A stretch of 45,927 bases of DNA from an uncultured Alphaproteobacteria bacterium (lineage in GTDB: Bacteria > Pseudomonadota > Alphaproteobacteria > Rhizobiales > Aestuariivirgaceae), in the NCBI GenBank assembly GCA_937872985.1, contig CALMUW010000114.1:1-45927 (forward strand), read 5' to 3'. Below the pieces are notes generated by a model. The model had not been told where the DNA came from and did no database searches. It worked only from the letters and a program-made list of their open reading frames with translations. Shown piece by piece: positions 43,964 to 45,927 of this stretch; the stretch's first letter is position 1, and each line of letters starts with the position of its first letter. The translations under genes and the position numbers were made by a program.

Positions 43964-45344
43964 AATAGGCGAAGTCGCGGAAGACCCGGGCGACGTCACC
44001 GGCCCAGGGCCCGTGATAAAGTTCGAGCAGGTTTTCCGCCTTGGTCTTGCCGGTGGCCACACTTTCATCAAGCGTGTCGAGGAAGGCTCCTTCGCGGCGC
44101 TGCTTGCAGCCCATGAAGCCACGCTCATCGAGCCCCGCCCGGGCCAGCGCCAGCACATCACGCGCGATGTCGCGCACCGTGCGGCCCGCGATCTCGGCCC
44201 CGAAGGCAAGCTTGGGCACGTCATGGCGGAGCCTGTCGCGCTCTTTGGCGGTCCAGGGTTTCACCAGATCCCAGGCGGCATCGAGCGATGAGCTGGAGTA
44301 GAGAAGGCCGGTCCACAGGGCGGGCAACGCACAGAGCCGGCGCCAGGGCCCCGCGTCGGCCCCGCGCATTTCGAGATAACGCTTGAGGCGCACTTCCGGG
44401 AAGATGGTGGTGAGGTGATCGGCCCAGTCGCGCATGATCGGCGTTTCGCCCGGAAGCTGGGGCAGCTTGCCCGCCATGAAGGCGCGGAAGCTTTCACCAG
44501 CGCAGTTCACGAACTTGCCGTCGCGGATCACAAAATACATGGGAACGTCGAGGGCGTAGTCGACATAGCGCTCGAAGCCCATGCCGTCCTCGAAGACGAA
44601 GGGCAACATGCCGGCACGGGCATTGTCGGTGTCGGTCCAGACCTCGGAGCGGAAGGAGAGATAGCCGTTGGGCTTGCCCTCCAGGAAGGGCGAGCAGGCA
44701 AAGAGCGCCGTGGCGATGGGTTGCAGCGCGAGGGACACACGGAACTTCTTCACCATGTCGGCTTCGCTGGCGAAGTCGAGATTGGCCTGCACCGTGCAGG
44801 TGCGGAACATCATGTCGCGGCCATAGCGCCCGACCTTGTCCATGTAGGCCGACATGATGCCATAGCGGCCCTTGGGCATGACCGGGGTTTCGGCCCGCGT
44901 CCACAGCGGCGAGGCGCCGAGGCCGAGGAAGCCGATGCCCAGCCGGTCACCCACGGCGCGCACCTGATCGAGATGCTCGTGGACCTCGTCCCAGGTGTCA
45001 TGGATATTGGCAAGCGGCGCGCCGGAGAGTTCAAACTGGCCGCCGGGTTCGAGCGAGATGGACGACAGGCCCTTGGGGTCGGCCAGCGCGATGAGGTTCT
45101 CGCCCTCATATACGCCGGTCCAGCCATAGCGCTCCTTCAGCCCGTGCAGCAGGGCCGAGATGGAGCGTTCGCCGAAATAGGGCACCGGCTGAAGCGTGTC
45201 GGTGAGGAAGGGGAACTTTTCGTGCTCGGTGCCGATGCGCCACTGGTCGCGCGGCTTGGCCCCCTGTTCGAGGTAACGAACCAACTGGTCCTTGCCGGTG
45301 ATGGGGGTCAGGGCTTCGGCGGTTTCGGGGGCGGGTCCGCTCAC
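43962..45344 (-). CDS. gshA: Glutamate-cysteine ligase (plant/alphaproteobacterial type)
   Basis: A 460-aa enzyme for the first step of glutathione synthesis, ATP-dependent joining of L-glutamate and L-cysteine. It belongs to the class shared by alphaproteobacteria and plant plastids and is unlike E. coli GshA. Segments include RIGTEHEKFPF, the SLEPGGQFELSG active-site strand, PKGRYGIMSAYMDKVG.YGRDMMFRTCTVQANLDF, KPNGYLSFRSEVWTDTD, and LKRYLEMRGADAGPW. Translation begins at GTG 45344 with GAGG about eight bases upstream. gshB is not here. It lies 81 bp after the rsmE end, same strand, and this rsmE-gshA neighbourhood is common in Rhizobiales. Confidence 0.95.
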   Translation of the reverse strand: MSGPAPETAEALTPITGKDQLVRYLEQGAKPRDQWRIGTEHEKFPFLTDTLQPVPYFGERSISALLHGLKERYGWTGVYEGENLIALADPKGLSSISLEPGGQFELSGAPLANIHDTWDEVHEHLDQVRAVGDRLGIGFLGLGASPLWTRAETPVMPKGRYGIMSAYMDKVGRYGRDMMFRTCTVQANLDFASEADMVKKFRVSLALQPIATALFACSPFLEGKPNGYLSFRSEVWTDTDNARAGMLPFVFEDGMGFERYVDYALDVPMYFVIRDGKFVNCAGESFRAFMAGKLPQLPGETPIMRDWADHLTTIFPEVRLKRYLEMRGADAGPWRRLCALPALWTGLLYSSSSLDAAWDLVKPWTAKERDRLRHDVPKLAFGAEIAGRTVRDIARDVLALARAGLDERGFMGCKQRREGAFLDTLDESVATGKTKAENLLELYHGPWAGDVARVFRDFAY

Positions 45345-45425
45345 GGTTCAATCCTCAATCTGTGAAGTCCCCTGATGTAGGCGCGGGGACCGAGGCCCAC
45401 AAGGCATTAAATATCACAACGTGCG

Positions 45426-45927
45426 TTACAAATTTTCGCCCGGCCAATCGCCAGCCACGGCTTGCAGCAGGGCAAGAGCCACGATTGCCGCCGTGTCGGC
45501 GCGCAGGATGCGGGGGCCGAGCGACAGGGGTGTGACGAAGGCTTGCGCGAACAGCAGGCGGCGTTCCTCCGGCGCGAAGCCGCCCTCCGGCCCCACCAGC
45601 ACGGCGGCGGGCAGGCGCACCTGCCGGAGTGTCCGCAGCGGGTTTTCGCTGGTCTTGCCCTCGTCACAGAAGACCAGGCGGCGCGCCCCATCCCAGCCGG
45701 AAATGAGCGCTTCGAGCTTCACCGGTTCCATCACCTCCGGCACAAAGACCAGATTGCACTGTTCGGCGGCCTCGACCGCATTGGATGCCATGCGCTCAAG
45801 GTTGACGCGCTCGGCAATGGTGCGGCGGGTGATGACGGGACGCAGGCGGCGCGCCCCCAGTTCGGTGGCCTTCTGCACCATGTAGTCGAGGCGGGCATGT
45901 TTGATGGGGGCGAAGAGGTAGTCGATA
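45426..45927 (-). CDS. rsmE: 16S rRNA m3U1498 methyltransferase RsmE (5' truncated by window end)
   Basis: About 167 residues of RsmE; the N-terminal PUA-like domain lies outside the window. The frame runs to the edge as IDYLFAPIKHARLDYMVQKATELG. The SPOUT methyltransferase part includes the AAEQCNL motif, LVGPEGGFAPEE and LGPRILRADTAAIVALALLQ, which form the knotted SAM-binding site. RsmE methylates N3 of U1498 in helix 44 of 16S rRNA. The Met at 45881 is internal, not the start. Confidence 0.95.
   Translation of the reverse strand, partial: IDYLFAPIKHARLDYMVQKATELGARRLRPVITRRTIAERVNLERMASNAVEAAEQCNLVFVPEVMEPVKLEALISGWDGARRLVFCDEGKTSENPLRTLRQVRLPAAVLVGPEGGFAPEERRLLFAQAFVTPLSLGPRILRADTAAIVALALLQAVAGDWPGENL

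Overview
This looks like a chromosomal segment of a high-GC alphaproteobacterium, probably of the Hyphomicrobiales (Rhizobiales) or a close relative. That placement is inferred from gene content: CcrM with a GANTC-rich leader, a split F0 operon encoding b and b' subunits, short HisG with HisZ, an alphaproteobacterial-type HisRS, plant/alphaproteobacterial-type glutamate-cysteine ligase, an IalB-family protein, and a thrC/M16 peptidase/GNAT cluster. Almost everything is housekeeping. I see no prophage, integrase, IS transposase, CRISPR array, rRNA or tRNA gene.

Layout. 0-9.2 kb: end of a PA0069-type radical SAM gene, rnhB, a 52-bp tandem array, ccrM, mutY (minus), then dciA-like DUF721, a DsbA-like protein, smc and a HAD hydrolase. 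9.2-12.4 kb: atpI-atpB-atpE-atpF'-atpF with its own promoter and terminator, bracketed by two inverted copies of a 111-117 bp hairpin-rich element. 12.5-17.4 kb: hisS-hisZ-hisG, an unassigned structured intergenic region, and a lytic transglycosylase. 17.4-21.5 kb: a MacAB-type exporter operon (minus) and an amino-acid binding protein. 21.5-26.3 kb: gcvT-gcvH-gcvP (minus) behind a tandem glycine riboswitch. 26.3-29.8 kb: ispH-rnhA, a peroxiredoxin, a DsbD-N-like protein and YqgE/AlgH. 29.8-36.6 kb: a large membrane GGDEF/EAL protein, GNAT, M16 peptidase and thrC (all minus). 36.8-42.6 kb: ialB, tldD, a second HAD protein, a frameshifted MATE exporter and two DUF937-type genes. 42.7-45.9 kb: a 35-aa protein divergent from a LysR regulator, then gshA and a truncated rsmE (minus).

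The most distinctive content is non-coding. (1) Three copies of a ~100-bp double-hairpin repeat lie at 2693, 9367 and 43861. (2) An inverted pair of a second element family flanks the atp operon. (3) Five 52-bp hairpin-forming units lie directly upstream of ccrM, whose leader has a CtrA-like half site and five GANTC sites in 45 bp. (4) A chain of stable hairpins lies between hisG and the transglycosylase gene, ending in one that covers that gene's Shine-Dalgarno sequence. (5) A 54-bp remnant of a DUF937 gene 3' end follows the intact gene.

Two places look damaged or mis-sequenced: the MATE gene (three indels within about 100 bp) and the GGDEF motif of the c-di-GMP protein (a 13-base G tract). 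The first 48 bases of the window read like a histidine-kinase ATP-binding motif joined to the radical SAM gene, which may mark a chimeric contig end. I did not find a convincing new multi-gene system. The repeat families and the hisG-downstream RNA candidate are the best leads.
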